Origin: Sipunculus nudus
Taxonomy: Eukaryota > Annelida > Sipuncula > Golfingiida > Sipunculidae
Direction of reading: 5' to 3'
DNA: 64,000 nt
Assembly (NCBI GenBank): GCA_026874595.1
Contig: CM049315.1
Span: 60,944,889 to 61,008,888, forward strand
Positions 14,971 through 28,000 of this stretch are shown here, piece by piece. The translations under genes and the position numbers were made by a program. The notes beneath the pieces were generated by a model. That model did not search any database. It was not told where the DNA came from and saw nothing but the letters and a program-made list of their open reading frames with translations. Position 1 is the stretch's first letter. Every line of letters begins with the position of its first letter.

Positions 14971-15660
14971 TTTGGCTGAATTGTTGGACCTTTAACAATG
15001 AAAGGACTGTGAGATACTTTGGTAAACAAAGCTAGTGGATTTATTGTAGTACAAGACTCAGCTCTGTGGGTATATAAACAGGCCTGTTCAGTACAGGCAA
15101 CGTATATAATTGTTGTCTACAAATAGCTTGGCAGACTGCCAACTTTTTTTCAGATTTGACAAAAGGCCAAGTTTCAGTCTGTATCTGTTTGTAGCTCTGG
15201 CAGAATGCCAACTGTATCAGATTAGGCAACAGGTGAAGAGTTCAGTCAGTGCAGCCAGGTACGGGTCAAAAGTTCACTCAGTGCAGCAGCCGCACCAGGC
15301 ACAGAGCCACCATTGATCTAGGGACAACTGCCTACCTAAGCTGAGCTGGGTCAGCATGCGTTACACATGTGCGTGATTAGTAATCAAGTACTTTTCCAAT
15401 AATGGTCAAGCATGTTATCATTACAGCATTATACCTGATGTATACCCCATTGCACAGGTTCGCATTAGACCTATATGCCTTGGTAAATCTAGGATATTAA
15501 CTGATACTTTAATTGATTTATGTGGACTGTTCCAAACTGTGGATGCATAAACACAAAGAGTATTTCTAAAACTATTACCCCTAGGTATGATGTAAGACTG
15601 TGAACTACATTTCTACTAATGTGGACTGTATTTCTTGTATTGTGTATGGAATCATTATTA
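14971..15660. other. Spacer with a TATA-like motif, no gene called
   Basis: A TATATAAA motif near 15,070 is followed by a region rich in short imperfect repeats (gccaactt, ggcagac, tcagtgcagc). It could be the edge of a decayed element, but I cannot place ends. ORFs 15,041-15,316 on both strands are shadows of one another. Confidence 0.3.
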
Positions 15661-15666
15661 GTAAAA

Positions 15667-16128
15667 TCAATAAGCACAATCAAAGTGAGGTAGAATTAAT
15701 CCAGCAACAGGAATACCATCACACTGGATATTCACGCAATTAACCTTGTTCATGTTTTGCTGGAACCAAATAAAATTGATTAAAATTGCCAAGGTGAATG
15801 ACTTGATTATAAGCGGACAACAAATTACACACATATTGAAGTCCTTTTGACAATTAACTTGTTTGCCAGGCAAAATCAAAACCGGATCATCTGCATGTAG
15901 TAGCAGCTTGCAATTAAACGAGGCGGACCTGTCAATCACATAAAGTGAAAAAAAAACAGAGGCCGAGAATAGACAAATGAGGTATACACAAAATATAATA
16001 GGCATCGTGCATTGACTTGATTCCGAGGTAATATTTAAAATTACAGTGATTGAGGACACATTTACACCTATGGTAGACTTTGAATGATTAGCTGTGTCGA
16101 ATGCCTTCTGAAAGTCTGGTAACAGCAT
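15667..16128 (-). pseudogene. Decayed LINE (non-LTR) reverse transcriptase fragment
   Basis: The minus-strand 153-codon ORF keeps two landmarks of the non-LTR reverse transcriptase palm in the right order: DFQKAFDTANH near residue 5 (family form: D-x-x-KAFDTVNH, the first catalytic Asp) and LLHADDPVLI near residue 75 (family form: FADDT, the catalytic DD). Sequence between them is poorly conserved and the ORF covers only a part of an RT, so this is a dead fragment. It is intergenic relative to the host gene. Jockey/CR1/RTE subfamily cannot be told from this piece. Confidence 0.7.
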
Positions 16129-16569
16129 GTCTTAATCAGCTTGAAATCTGATATAAAAAGCTTATAATATTCATACCATGACGCTCAGCTGAATTTGACA
16201 TACAGGTAATGCATGTATTAATTATTAATGTTATGATCTGGTGAAAATAATTTTGTAAATGAATTTTGAACAATGGATAGAATGTCTTCCAGAGTGCTCA
16301 AAATCAGGCGTTTGGTCCATAGGCCTTAGAAAAAAATACAACTATCTTACTTAGGGCTTCAAAGACAATTTTACGAAGTTGTGTCCATCTAACTTATCTG
16401 GTGCTAAATTTTCACAGAATATGGGTCACAGTGATCTTATTTAGGGTTTCAAAGAAGATTTGACAGGGATCTCCTGGATCTTAATTAAATTATAACTCCT
16501 ACCATTTGTGCCCTTCTGACTAACAGGGAGCTAACAGGGTGTTCGATCACATAACTCAAAGAATATTGT

Positions 16570-17399
16570 CAGGGGCGTAGCCAGGATTGAGGGAGGGGAA
16601 GGGGCCATCACCAAGAAATTGGAAAACGGGGGGGGGGGGGGGTAGGGGCGCTATTATGCATGTATGGGTAATATGAATAGTTATATATACAAGTATATAT
16701 ATGTATATAATTATTATTATAATTTTATTATACTTTATATATTTTAGTGTATGAAAATATATATTTTTTTATTTTCAATTATGAACCATAATTTAATGGG
16801 GTTTCCTGTTCCTGAAAAACTGTTCCCGTTATGTAGTCAAACTGTAGAGAGGTATTCATATTTCTTCAAAATTAGGATATTCAATCGTTTTCAAACGAGT
16901 CACAGGCGCAAAAGCGCAATCACGTTTCTAACTATAAAAATATTATTTTTTAATTGTAATGATCGTGGTGAAATAACTGATAATCTGAATTATTATGTTA
17001 AACTTTGCATTTTACCGGTTTCCGTGGTCTCGGCAGCACAAAGGACTCCTATGAGCTCAGCACAGATCGTGAGTTTTAGTACCGGTATCACCAGAGGAGC
17101 CGTAAGATTGTTCACGGTCGACCCCAACCAGGGCCCGGTGCTCGTTCGATCTGCAGTTGTTCTGCAGCTGTTCATAAATATCCTTATACTCCCCTTAAAA
17201 AAATTGAAAGTAATTGTTACTGCAGACAATTTAAATAAATTCTGATTGCTGAGTAATAATAAGACATATGAAAAACGAAAATTAATCACGAAAATCGGAA
17301 ATTAGATAATGCGAGATTTTGCAGCTCCACGGGATGCCGCGCGCCGAAGGCGCCCCCTGGGGTTCCGCCACTGATAACATATATCCGCTACTGATTTAA

Positions 17400-17447
<48 letters not shown>

Positions 17448-17556
17448 AATTAGATTAAGTGAAATTCCGAAAGGACGGCGAGTACTGGATGCGACCGGGG
17501 CGAGGGGGGGGGCATGGCCCCCTGCGCCCCCCCCCCCCCCCTTGGCTACGCCCCTG
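16570..17556. mobile_element. 987-bp non-autonomous element with 14-bp perfect terminal inverted repeats
   Basis: The left end CAGGGGCGTAGCCA (16,570-16,583) is the exact reverse complement of the right end TGGCTACGCCCCTG (17,543-17,556). Inside each end lies a long homopolymer run (G at about 16,628-16,641, C at about 17,527-17,540) that would extend the stem. No transposase is encoded; the 164-codon plus-strand ORF at 16,751-17,245 has no recognised domain. The 8 bp flanking each side do not match, so no target-site duplication can be claimed. CAGGGGCGTAGCC-type ends are common in hAT-like MITEs; this assignment is inference. Confidence 0.65.
17403..17444. repeat. AT dinucleotide microsatellite
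   Basis: About 21 uninterrupted AT repeats, lying inside the 16.57-17.56 kb inverted-repeat element. Confidence 0.95.
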
Positions 17557-17659
17557 ATAGTCACATATGACATTCAGGGTGCTCATGTGACATCATTTTC
17601 TTATAAGAAACAGAAATTAAACGAATGTTACGTTAGACGATTCCAGGCCTTAAGGATAC

Positions 17660-17885
17660 AATTTGTGCTCCGTCTGTCAGGGTGCTCAAAATCATGTTTT
17701 CGGCCCATAGGTCGAAGAATATTGGTCACCATGACCTAATTTTAGGTTTCCAAGGAGACATGATTAGGACCTCCCTGGATGTATAGTTAGAAGTTTCTGG
17801 GTCTAACGGTTACGATTTGTGCCCTGTTAACGACTGGACGGACGCCGCAAAAAGGGTGATCGCTATACCTTAGAAAACTGACAGT
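17660..17885 (-). repeat. Inverted copy of the 1-8.2 kb repeat family
   Basis: Read on the minus strand it gives the family order: tagcgatcaccctt, gtccgtccag, aacagggcacaaatcgtaac, gttagaccc, aaacctaaaattaggtca, gaccaatattcttcg. It is the opposite orientation to the arrays at both ends of the window. Confidence 0.75.
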
Positions 17886-17939
17886 ATAGTCGAGCCAAGT
17901 TTCCGTGATGCCAGTCACAGCTGTATTTATAGGAATTGT

Positions 17940-19560
17940 AATGGATTTATTTCGTCAGCCTTCGGCATAGGAACGGGCATAATCCCTTCGGGTAATTTAT
18001 CCACGACATGTTTCTGAGCATTTGGTTTATGCACCATGCGATCATTGTGTAACAAACCAGAAACATGGAGGAAGGTGCTTCATTAGCACATCCTGTCATA
18101 ATCCAAAATTTGAAAAAAATGGCCCATTTCTTCAAAACTGTCGCAGACAGATTCATTCACTGAACTGAATATATGCTAATTTTCTATTGATTCAGACACA
18201 AGTAATCGCATTTATTCTCAGTAGCTGGGATGATTCTTCATAAAAGCTTCTCAAACATATTAATCTGGGTAAAGGAGATCAGGTAAATGTAATGGTTTCA
18301 TCTACAATTTCACCAAGTGTGGGGGTATTTTGTTTAATAGTTCTGTTACACCTATCACTGTAGAATTCATCGAAAATGGTGAAGATGGCACCAAATAATT
18401 TTACACTAAGATAACCATTTGTTTTTCTTCCTTTTGGATGCAAGTTTGATGCCGACCCTTGGTTACCGGACTAACATTAAGATATGTCCTCCAAAACATT
18501 GAATTGAAATTAAGTTGGCGCATTTCTTTCATTAGATCTGTAATATATGTGTTCACTGCATGAACAAAAATATGTTGGACCACTTGAATTATAAATGAAT
18601 AACCACGTTCTTATTACATCCGTTATGGCAGTCATCTTTGAAATGCACTTAATAATCTGTGTCCAGTTACAATTTACTAAATCAACGTTAAGCAAAGAAT
18701 ATAAGTTTTGTTGACTGCCTGGTTGTGACCGATGTGGACGGAGAGTAGGCAGTAGTTGATCGTCCATGATCGTGCACGGACTGTCCTGTGTTCCCAGTTG
18801 ACATAGCACACAAACGTGACATGGTAATCCATATAACCTCTACACCTACAACTTTCAGTTCACTTTCTTTCTGAGCCATCTGCAGAAAACAGTTAAGAGA
18901 AGCATTAATTTCTGGCATAAATAGGGCCAGGTTCAGCCCACATCTATGTCTTTGTTTCCAGTCATCCACATGATCTTATACAACTTCTGAGACAGAAAAG
19001 ATAACAGAGATTGATGACAGGCTTCATGGGATGAAATAAGCTACCAAATCATCCTTAATCTACGTCTCTCAGTGACCGGTACCCCATCAGGCAGCGGCTG
19101 ATCAAACTCCTCCCCACCTCTCTCGCCATGATACAGTGATCAACTTATCATCTGATCTGGCCAGCAGTGACGTACATGTGGAATTCTTTCTGTGAAGCTC
19201 TTATAGTTACCTTAGTTACCGATCAGAGGCTACTCCCATTGGAGACAAGTCCATCCTGCAAGGCGAGTTTCACGCCAGAGGTGGTGATGACTACAGAAAG
19301 CAAGGTCTACATGGCACTGGTAAATAAGACTTAAATGGTCCATTGCTGTTGAACTTCTGCATAGCACAGCGTGTCCATCAGAATGCTTTCGATGCATTCG
19401 AGAAAAAAAAACACTGGCCCCTAATTGACCATGTAATCTGCCGCAGGTACAATGCTAAAGTCACCGGGACCATGCACAGAGCCAAGTGTTGGACAGTCCC
19501 TCTAGTCAAATCAATTCTTACATTGCACAATGTCCCATCCACCAGATAAGGCCAATTTTA
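17940..19560. other. Unassigned region with short ORF fragments
   Basis: Minus-strand ORFs at 17,947-18,156, 18,401-18,583, 18,510-18,809 and 18,688-18,969 and a plus-strand ORF at 19,343-19,549 have protein-like composition but overlap in conflicting frames and show no motif I recognise. This may be a decayed transposon or an old pseudogene. I could not chain them by splice sites. Confidence 0.3.
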
Positions 19561-21390
19561 TAAGTTCGCAATTTACGACTGATTTTGAAACAAGCAACTC
19601 ATAAACACTATGCCAACAGCCTGGACAACAATTGACTTCACATTGATAACGTTTTTGGAAGCGTAAAGTAACACTGAGAATGGTACAGTACTTTGGTTAA
19701 GGTGTTAACACTCGGCAAATTAAGAGAATTAATTCAGGAATGGCTTGATGAAAATGGCAGGGCAATCACAGTTCTTGACAAATTGATTACCATTGACAGC
19801 TAAACAAATTTCCATTTGGGGGCCCAATAGTAGACCAGTATATACATATATATATATATATACGTATTTATTGGTCAATGCTTATTTATTTGAGCAGTAC
19901 CTCCTTATAAAGATGTTATTTGTCTGGCAATGGATGCAATTTTACACAGAATGATCAGCTTTGCAATGTTTCTTTTTTGCACCTCAATCCCGGAGGCTGC
20001 GGCCCTGTATATATAGTACGCCTAGTACTGAGGGCGCGAAGAGAGTGCAAATACTCAATAATAAAATAGTGTAATTTTTTTACAATTTTATTGAGGCCCC
20101 CCCCCCCCCCCCCCCCCCCCGGTTTCGCCGCCCATGATTATTCATTCTGTGAATGTCGGACCTTCCAGGGTCAGTGGGGAAACCTGGTCCAGATCTACCA
20201 GACACATAGTACCGATAGCCTTGATTCCTCCCCCACACTGCAAAGCTACTCACCCAACATATTTGGAACAAGACGCATAGGGGTCTAATCTTCACTCTGC
20301 GAATTACTGTGCATGATGTCGGGCGATTAATAATGCTAATGTCAAATACCATTAATGCTTTTCCCAGTGGACACAAGTTTACAGGGGGTGCACTAAAAAT
20401 GTGACAGAAAAGGAAGAATGGAACATTGATTAATCAGAAGACAAACGATTACACTGATTATCTTATCTTTTCTTAAACTTTACCCATTCAGTGTTCCAGT
20501 TTTAAAATCCTGAGATGTGTAATGGGGAGATGTAGTGATATATTGTTACACATTTTTTTCTTATGGTGGTATACCAAGCAACTGCTGTTGGCTTGGTCTT
20601 TGTTTAAAGTTATCACTTAGAACGTTATGCTGTAGGATAGGCTTGCCACTACTGGGTGCTATGTTAAGATTACTCTCTTCCCAAGACAACCCCACCCTTG
20701 GCTTCCTAGTTTAAGCTGGCGCTGGATGAGCTTCACAATTTTATGGCCTTACTTTTGGCTTTTGTTTTGTCTACTCTTTGATGTACTGACATATGGCTGT
20801 AAACAGGTTCTGGTGCTACAGGGTTACAACTGTACCTCCTGTTGGTATAGTTTCATAAGGCTTCCTCATAATTTTGGGGTTCTGATGACAAGAGCTCCCT
20901 GTGTGGCTAGGTCGATAGTACTGTCTCATTCCATGAATTTGAAGCTGCTGTTGGTGGACTGTAACAACCGGAAAGCAATTTCTGAGGTTAAATAGTGATA
21001 AATGGTGTTCAGTGTTTATAGTTCCAGCCAAGACGTGCAACAATTGCTCCTGCAATCAAGAATGCAGAGAGAATTGGTAACTGACATTACATCATGTATG
21101 GAAACAACAAATTGTCAAATTTGGTCATTGCCAAATTTGTATTTCTGTAAAGACGCCATTTTGAAAATTATTTTACGGAGTTGTACTCTTTTTTATTTCC
21201 TTTTAAGGAATTGTTTACACTGGTATGAAAGCCAAAAATGAATACTTTATGACATCTTTGAAAAAAAAAGACCATTTCAGCCCGCAGAAAGTAGGTCATC
21301 ATAGGTGACGCCACCAAAAGCTTATTGCTTGCCGGGTATCTTAGATTTCGGCAAGCATGTTGGTCAGTTGCTTATGTCTGTTTGTTTGTA
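19561..21390. other. No gene seen; TA microsatellite and a poly-C element end
   Basis: A short TA run lies near 19,846-19,862. About 23 C at 20,098-20,120 is followed by ggtttcgccgcccat, resembling the G/C-run ends of inverted-repeat elements elsewhere here. The remaining ORFs (20,726-21,241) lack recognisable domains. Confidence 0.4.
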
Positions 21391-21394
21391 ACAA

Positions 21395-23947
21395 AGTCTG
21401 TCTGATTGTGTCCATGCAGTCTAAAACGCGTCGATCGTTTTCGAACTTACACAGCTGATAGAAAACCTAAAGTCCCCAAAGCCTTTTGATTTTTGTTAAT
21501 ATCTGGTATGAAAGGCAAAGTGCAGGAATCACTTTGTAACTTAAACACATTGTATATCGGAACGATTTCTGGAAGTTCTATGATTATTTATATAGGTCAA
21601 AGGTCAGGGTCAAGGTCATCAAAATCTTTTTTTCTTCATTACTTTGTCAACATAAGTCCTATTTTCACAAACTATGGCTCATATTTTCTCTTGATCTTCT
21701 ACATCACCTGGTTTAGTCAAACTGTCTAAAACTAGTGTCACTTTGTCAGAATATCTGTAAATTGTCCTCAATTTCCACTGCTTGTTGGTTCTTGCGTCTT
21801 ATATATAGCATTCTACAGGCCACAGTTTTACAGGAATCACTTTGTAAATTACACATATAGTATATCCAACCGGTTTCTTGAAATCCTATGTATGTTATTA
21901 ATATATGTCAAAGGTCAAGGTCATCGAAACACGTCAAAATAATATTTCACTGATAACTTTGTCAATATTGGTATATCTTCACAAACAAAGGGCCATTTTC
22001 TTTCTCTTCTTTCTCTCTACGAAATTATATCTTTGCTTGCCGGTTGACTGTTTCCACATCATTTCCGGTAAGCGTTCGACCTCTGGTCGTCTTGTTTTTG
22101 CATATTCATCCATTATTAAAAAGTCTGCCACGTTTAATGATGACAGCTGCAGCGCCTGTTGAGATCTTTGGTAACAGACCATGGTAAATTGACGATGAAC
22201 GATTGACGGTTCACAGAGTAAACTAAAACACTGTGGATTGACAGTCACATAACTCAGCGATGCATCAGTTGGATTTAATGGATTTCTTGGCCCCTAAAAC
22301 TATGTTCTATAGGGACAAACAATTACAACGCTGTGATGAAATATAAATGATTTACGACCATTTAGGGTGTTGGTGGACATCCAGGGTGTCATTTTAAAGA
22401 AAAAAGACTTTCCTGTAGTTTCCGGTATATTCTTACTGCTGTCAAATATTGTCTAACCTGTTGCAAAAAAATTGTAGCTTTTTGTGTTTAACCGTATATT
22501 TGCTGAGTGCCCATTCCTTACATTTTGTGGTAGTTAGCTTGTTTGCCTTTACACCTCACGAAATAACAATAAAATATAAAGCAAAGACTAAAGAAAACAA
22601 AAAAAAACACTGAATACCAAATTTTCCTTCTGCAATAGATTTAAGTTTTTGATAAGTTACAGTTGAAGAGAAGTCTGTCTGATTGTGTCCATGCAGTCTA
22701 AAACGCGTCGATCGTTTTCGAACTTACACAGCTGATAGAAAACCTAAAGTCCACAAAGCCTTTTGATTTTTGTTAATATCTGGTATGAAAGGCAAAGTGC
22801 AGGAATCACTTTGTAACTTAAACACATTGTATATCGGAACGATTTCTGGAAGTTTTATGATTATTTATATAGGTCAAAGGTCAGGGTCAAGGTCATCAAA
22901 ATCTTTTTTTCTTCATTACTTTGTCAACATAAGTCCTATTTTCACAAACTATTGCTCATATTTTCTCTTGATCTTCTACATCACCTGGTTTAGTCATCTT
23001 GTCTAAAACTAGTGTCACTTTGTCAGAATATCTGTAAATTGTCCTCAATTTCCACTGCTTGTTGGTTCTTGCGTCTTATATATAGCATTCTACAGGCCAC
23101 AGTTTTACAGGAATCACTTTGTAAATTACACATATAGTATATCCAACCGGTTTCTTGAAATCCTATGTATGTTATTAATATATGTCAAAGGTCAAGGTCA
23201 TCGTAACACGTCAAAATATTATTTCACTGATAACTTTGTCAATATTGGTATATCTTCACAAACAAAGGGCCATTTTCTTTCTCTTCATTCTCTCTACGAA
23301 ATTATATCTTTGCTTGCCGGTTTACTGTTTCCACATCATTTCCGGTAAGCGTTCGACCTCTGGTCGTCTAGTTTTTGCATATTCATCCATTATTAAAAAG
23401 TCTGCCACGTTTAATGATGACAGCTGCAGCGCCTGTTGAGATCTTTGGTAACAGACCATAGACAATTGACGATGGACGATTGACGGTTCACAGAGTTAAC
23501 TAAAACACTGTGGATTGACAGTCACATAACTCAGCGATGCATCAGTTGGATTTAATTGATTTCTTGGCCCCTAAAACTATGTAGTAGGGACAAACAATTA
23601 CAACGCTGTGATGAAATATAAATGATTTACGACCATTTAGGGTGTTGGTGGACATCCAGGGTGTCATTTTAAAGAAAAAAGACTTTCCTGTAGTTTCCGG
23701 TATATTCTTACTGCTGTCAAATATTGTCTAACCTGTTGCAAAAAAATTGTAGCTTTTTGTGTTTAACCGTATATTTGCCGAGTGCCCATTCCTTACATTT
23801 TGTGGTAGTAAGCGTGTTTGCCTTTACACCTCACGAAATAACAATAAAATATAAAGCAAAGACTAAAGAAATCAAAAAAAACACTGAATACCAAATTTTC
23901 CTTCTGCAATAGATTTAAGTTTTTGATAAGTTACAGTTGAAGAGAAG
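21395..23947. repeat. Direct tandem duplication of a ~1.28-kb unit
   Basis: The unit beginning agtctgtctgattgtgtcc at about 21,395 recurs at about 22,673, and equivalent positions are offset by 1,277 bp (for example 21,493 and 22,770). The copies differ at only a few sites (single substitutions such as tatggctc/tattgctc and a few small indels), so the duplication is recent. The unit contains the direct repeats caaaggtcaaggtcatcg and caaaggtcagggtcaaggtc. The paired 78- and 85-codon ORFs are by-products; no domain is visible. A shared gagaag at the junction (22,667) and at the far end (23,939) suggests microhomology at the duplication boundary. Confidence 0.9.
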
Positions 23948-24852
23948 AGTCAGATATAGCGTTTTAAATATAAAATATATTGAAAATATATGTTTAACAC
24001 AATACATGCCTCTTCAGTCTGCAAGTAAAGAACAATCGAACAGAAACTGAATTAATTAGATACACTAGAACAAACATTCACAAATACAATTACCAATTAA
24101 TGTTGCAGATCATTTCACTTTTTTTTCAGAACATTGAAACAAAGTGTAGTAAGATATGTGATGAGCTTGAACTGATTTACTTGCATGTTAACATTAAACA
24201 AGATATGCGACATTTCTTGATTTCCCTCACTATAAGAACAAATATAATGAACTGTAATGTCCAGCACAAGAAAAATTTTGTAATGGCTATATAACAATCG
24301 TTATATATAACGATATAATATAATTCAATATAGCTAGTTGGCCATAACCTATGGGTGGGACTTTCTTTTCAAATGGGTTACTTTACAAGTGATCATGTGA
24401 ACCAGCTTTCGTAGTTGGATACCAGCCAGCTGCTCGGTTATATACCCATTTCGGATGATTATAAATCAATCGATTGATGTTGGTTGATTTACCCGATTTA
24501 TCGATGGAACAAATTGAAATAGTTTGCTTAATTTAAACCGATCTATATTTATAATGTGCATATGATTTTTATCTAAAACTGTCATTGTGATATTTGCTAA
24601 TTAAATTCATATGAACCCAGACTTATTTACTTAACGCCTGAGAATGAAACACAGCAGCGATCTCATTGTACTCTGTTCTTATACACAGCAGCGATCTCCT
24701 TGTACTCTGTTCTTATACAGTTATAGTGCTATATGGAAACCACGATGGTTCTGCGAATCCTGGTATCCCGTGCCAGTACCACTTCCTCCTCTCAGCAAAC
24801 AGCTGAGTAACTAAATAAAGAATTAACAGAAAATGATGACGACTTTGATTAA
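23948..24852. other. Sequence downstream of the CNBD2-like gene stop codon
   Basis: AT-rich, probably including the 3' UTR of the minus-strand gene. A 36-bp direct duplication (acacagcagcgatctc...gttcttat) sits at about 24,650-24,720. I did not find a canonical AATAAA on the minus strand close to the stop codon. Confidence 0.45.
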
Positions 24853-25083
24853 TCAACTTGTCTGCTCGCCTAAGACCATCAGATCTCGCCGATGTTTGAG
24901 AAAATCTGATATCACGTGACATCGATACTGATCCCAGTTGACCTTGACCTTGAGATTTTCCTGCAGGGCATCCGGTGAAGGGTAAGGGCGTACTCGTTCC
25001 AGAAAATATTGTTTTATCTTTGGTCCAGCATGTTGGAGGAGTAGGGCCTTTGACAACATAACTAACTCCGCTCCGTTACTAAC
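24853..25083 (-). CDS. CNBD2-like terminal exon 17
   Basis: 231 bp including the TGA; acceptor is a long T tract plus cag at 25,084-25,086. Begins VSNGAELVMLSKALLL, the last strands and helix of CNB domain 2, and continues NLKVKVNWDQYR, a C-terminal tail. The preceding intron is about 6.7 kb and contains four different tandem arrays. Confidence 0.9.
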   Translation of the reverse strand, partial: VSNGAELVMLSKALLLQHAGPKIKQYFLERVRPYPSPDALQENLKVKVNWDQYRCHVISDFLKHRRDLMVLGEQTS

Positions 25084-28000
25084 CTGAAAAAAATAATAAA
25101 TTACACTAGCCAATTACAGTGTCATTCATTCAGAAACAAAGTAAAGACATTTTGTGATCAAAGATAAATTACTTTTGACCTTCCTTCATAAAACTTATCA
25201 AAGCAATGGATTTTTTACAATTTTTTTTTCTGAAGAACTTGTCTTGTTGGAATGTTTTCATGTTTTGGCATGGTTTGCCGAAGTCGTCCCGGTATATGTA
25301 ACTATTAATTAGTATTATGCATAAATATTAAAATCTTTAGCCGCAAAACCGCAGATTGATGACATATTATTCTACTTGGTATACCCGAGTTGCAACAAAC
25401 CCATAAAAATAGCATTTGATACATAAACAAAAATTATTATGGTTTTGCTTTTACAGAACCATCTCGTCCAAAGTGAACCTTTTGAAACAGTATATAAAGT
25501 ATTGTACCGGATTGCTCGAATAGAGAAGAGCCACACCACGCCTTTTTATCCTCAAATATAGTAGAGTGAATATTTGAATTGATCGTTGTTAAAGGTTGTT
25601 AAATGTCTAAATCGAACGTTTTTAAAGATTGTTAAATGTGTGAAGCGAACATTGTTAAAGTTTGTTAAATGTCTGAATCGAATGTTTTTAAAGATTGTTA
25701 AATGTCTTAAGCGAACGTTGTTAAAGTTTGTTAAATGTCTGAATCGAACGTTTTTAAAGATTGTTAAATGTCTTAAGCGAACGTTGTTAAACGAGAGATT
25801 GGAAATAATTTGAAGACAGCGTAAAGTGCGTTAGAGAAACGAGGCTGTTAGGTACCTGTAACCTGTAAGGTTGTGACGGTCGGACAGTGTAAGACTGTGT
25901 GTAAGGTTGTGACGGTCGGACAGTGTAAGACTGTTTGTAAGGTTGTGACGGTCGGAGAGTGTAAGACTGTTTGTAAGGTTGTGACCGTCGGACAGTGTAA
26001 GACTGTTTGTAAGGTTGTGACGGTCGGATAGTGTAAGACTGTTTGTAAGGTTGTGACGGTCGGATAGTGTAAGACTGTTTGTAAGGTTGTGACGGTCGGA
26101 TAGTGTAAGACTGTTTGTAAGGTTGTGACGGTCGGATAGTGAAAGACTGTTTGTAAGGTTGTGACGGTCGGATAGTGTTAGACTGTTTGTAAGGTTGTGA
26201 CGGTCGGACAGTGTAAGACTGTTTGTTAGGTTGTGACGGTCGGACAGTGTAAGACTGTTTGTAAGGTTGTGACGGTCGGAGAGTGTAAGACTGTTTGTAA
26301 GGTTGTGACGGTCGGATAGTGTAAGACTGTTTGTAAGGTTGTGACGGTCGGACAGTGTAAGACTGTTTGTAAGGTTGTGACGGTCGGACAGTCTTAGACT
26401 GTTTGTTAGGTTGTGACGGTCGGACAGTGTAAGACTGTTTGTTAGGTTGTGACGGTCGGACAGTGTAAGACTGTTTGTAAGGTTGTGACGGTCGGACAGT
26501 GTAAGACTGTTTGTTAGGTTGTGACAGTCGGACAGTGTAAGACTGTTTGTAAGGTTGTGACTGTCGGATAGTGTAAGACTGTTTGTTAGGTTGTGACGGT
26601 CGGACAGTGTAAGACTGTTTGTAAGGTTGTGACGGTCGGACAGTGTAAGACTGTGTGTAAGGTTGTGACGGTCGGACAGTGTAAGACTGTTTGTAAGGTT
26701 GTGACGGTCGGAGAGTGTAAGACTGTTTGTAAGGTTGTGACCGTCGGACAGTGTAAGACTGTTTGTAAGGTTGTGACGGTCGGACAGTGTAAGACTGTTT
26801 GTAAGGTTGTGACGGTCGGATAGTGTAAGACTGTTTGTAAGGTTGTGACGGTCGGATAGTGTAAGACTGTTTGTAAGGTTGTGACGGTCGGATAGTGTAA
26901 GACTGTTTGTAAGGTTGTGACGGTCGGATAGTGAAAGACTGTTTGTAAGGTTGTGACGGTCGGATAGTGTTAGACTGTTTGTAAGGTTGTGACGGTCGGA
27001 CAGTGTAAGACTGTTTGTTAGGTTGTGACGGTCGGACAGTGTAAGACTGTTTGTAAGGTTGTGACGGTCGGAGAGTGTAAGACTGTTTGTAAGGTTGTGA
27101 CGGTCGGAGAGTGTAAGACTGTTTGTAAGGTTGTGACGGTCGGATAGTGTAAGACTGTTTGTAAGGTTGTGACGGTCGGACAGTGTAAGACTGTTTGTAA
27201 GGTTGTGACGGTCGGACAGTCTTAGACTGTTTGTTAGGTTGTGACGGTCGGACAGTGTAAGACTGTTTGTTAGGTTGTGACGGTCGGACAGTGTAAGACT
27301 GTTTGTAAGGTTGTGACGGTCGGACAGTGTAAGACTGTTTGTTAGGTTGTGACAGTCGGACAGTGTAAGACTGTTTGTAAGGTTGTGACTGTCGGATAGT
27401 GTAAGACTGTTTGTTAGGTTGTGACGGTCGGACAGTGTAAGACTGTTTGTAAGGTTGTGACGGTCGGACAGTGTAAGACTGTTTGTAAGGTTGTGACGGT
27501 CGGACAGTGTAAGACTGTTTGTAAGGTTGTGACGGTCGGAGAGTGTAAGACTGTTTGTAAGGTTGTGACGGTCGGAGAGTGTAAGACTGTTTGTAAGGTT
27601 GTGACGGTCGGAGAGTGTAAGACTGTTTGTAAGGTTGTGACGGTCGGAGAGTGTAAGACTGTTTTTAAGGTTGTGACGGTCGGATAGTGTAAGACTGTTT
27701 GTAAGGTTGTGACGGTCGGACAGTGTAAGACTGTTTGTTAGGTTGTGACGGTCGGACAGTGTAAGACTGTTTGTTAGGTTGTGACGGTCGGACAGTGTAA
27801 GACTTTGCATATTTAATCATCAGTGCAAATATCCCTTCCAACCCCTGCACATTCCAATCACTTATTTAGTTATATCCATAAAATGAGTTCGGGGGGGGGG
27901 GGGGGGGGGGGTTATAACAAAAACTACAGGCCCTAACTAGGCCATGTAGGTCGTCAAGAGTAAAGATCTGCCCTGTTTCTTTCTTGTTTTATCTGGGCAG

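Noticed and set aside
16751-17245. 164-codon plus-strand ORF as a transposase of the inverted-repeat element
   Set aside because: No DDE or zinc-finger motif is visible, and a 98-codon minus-strand ORF overlaps it with similar quality.
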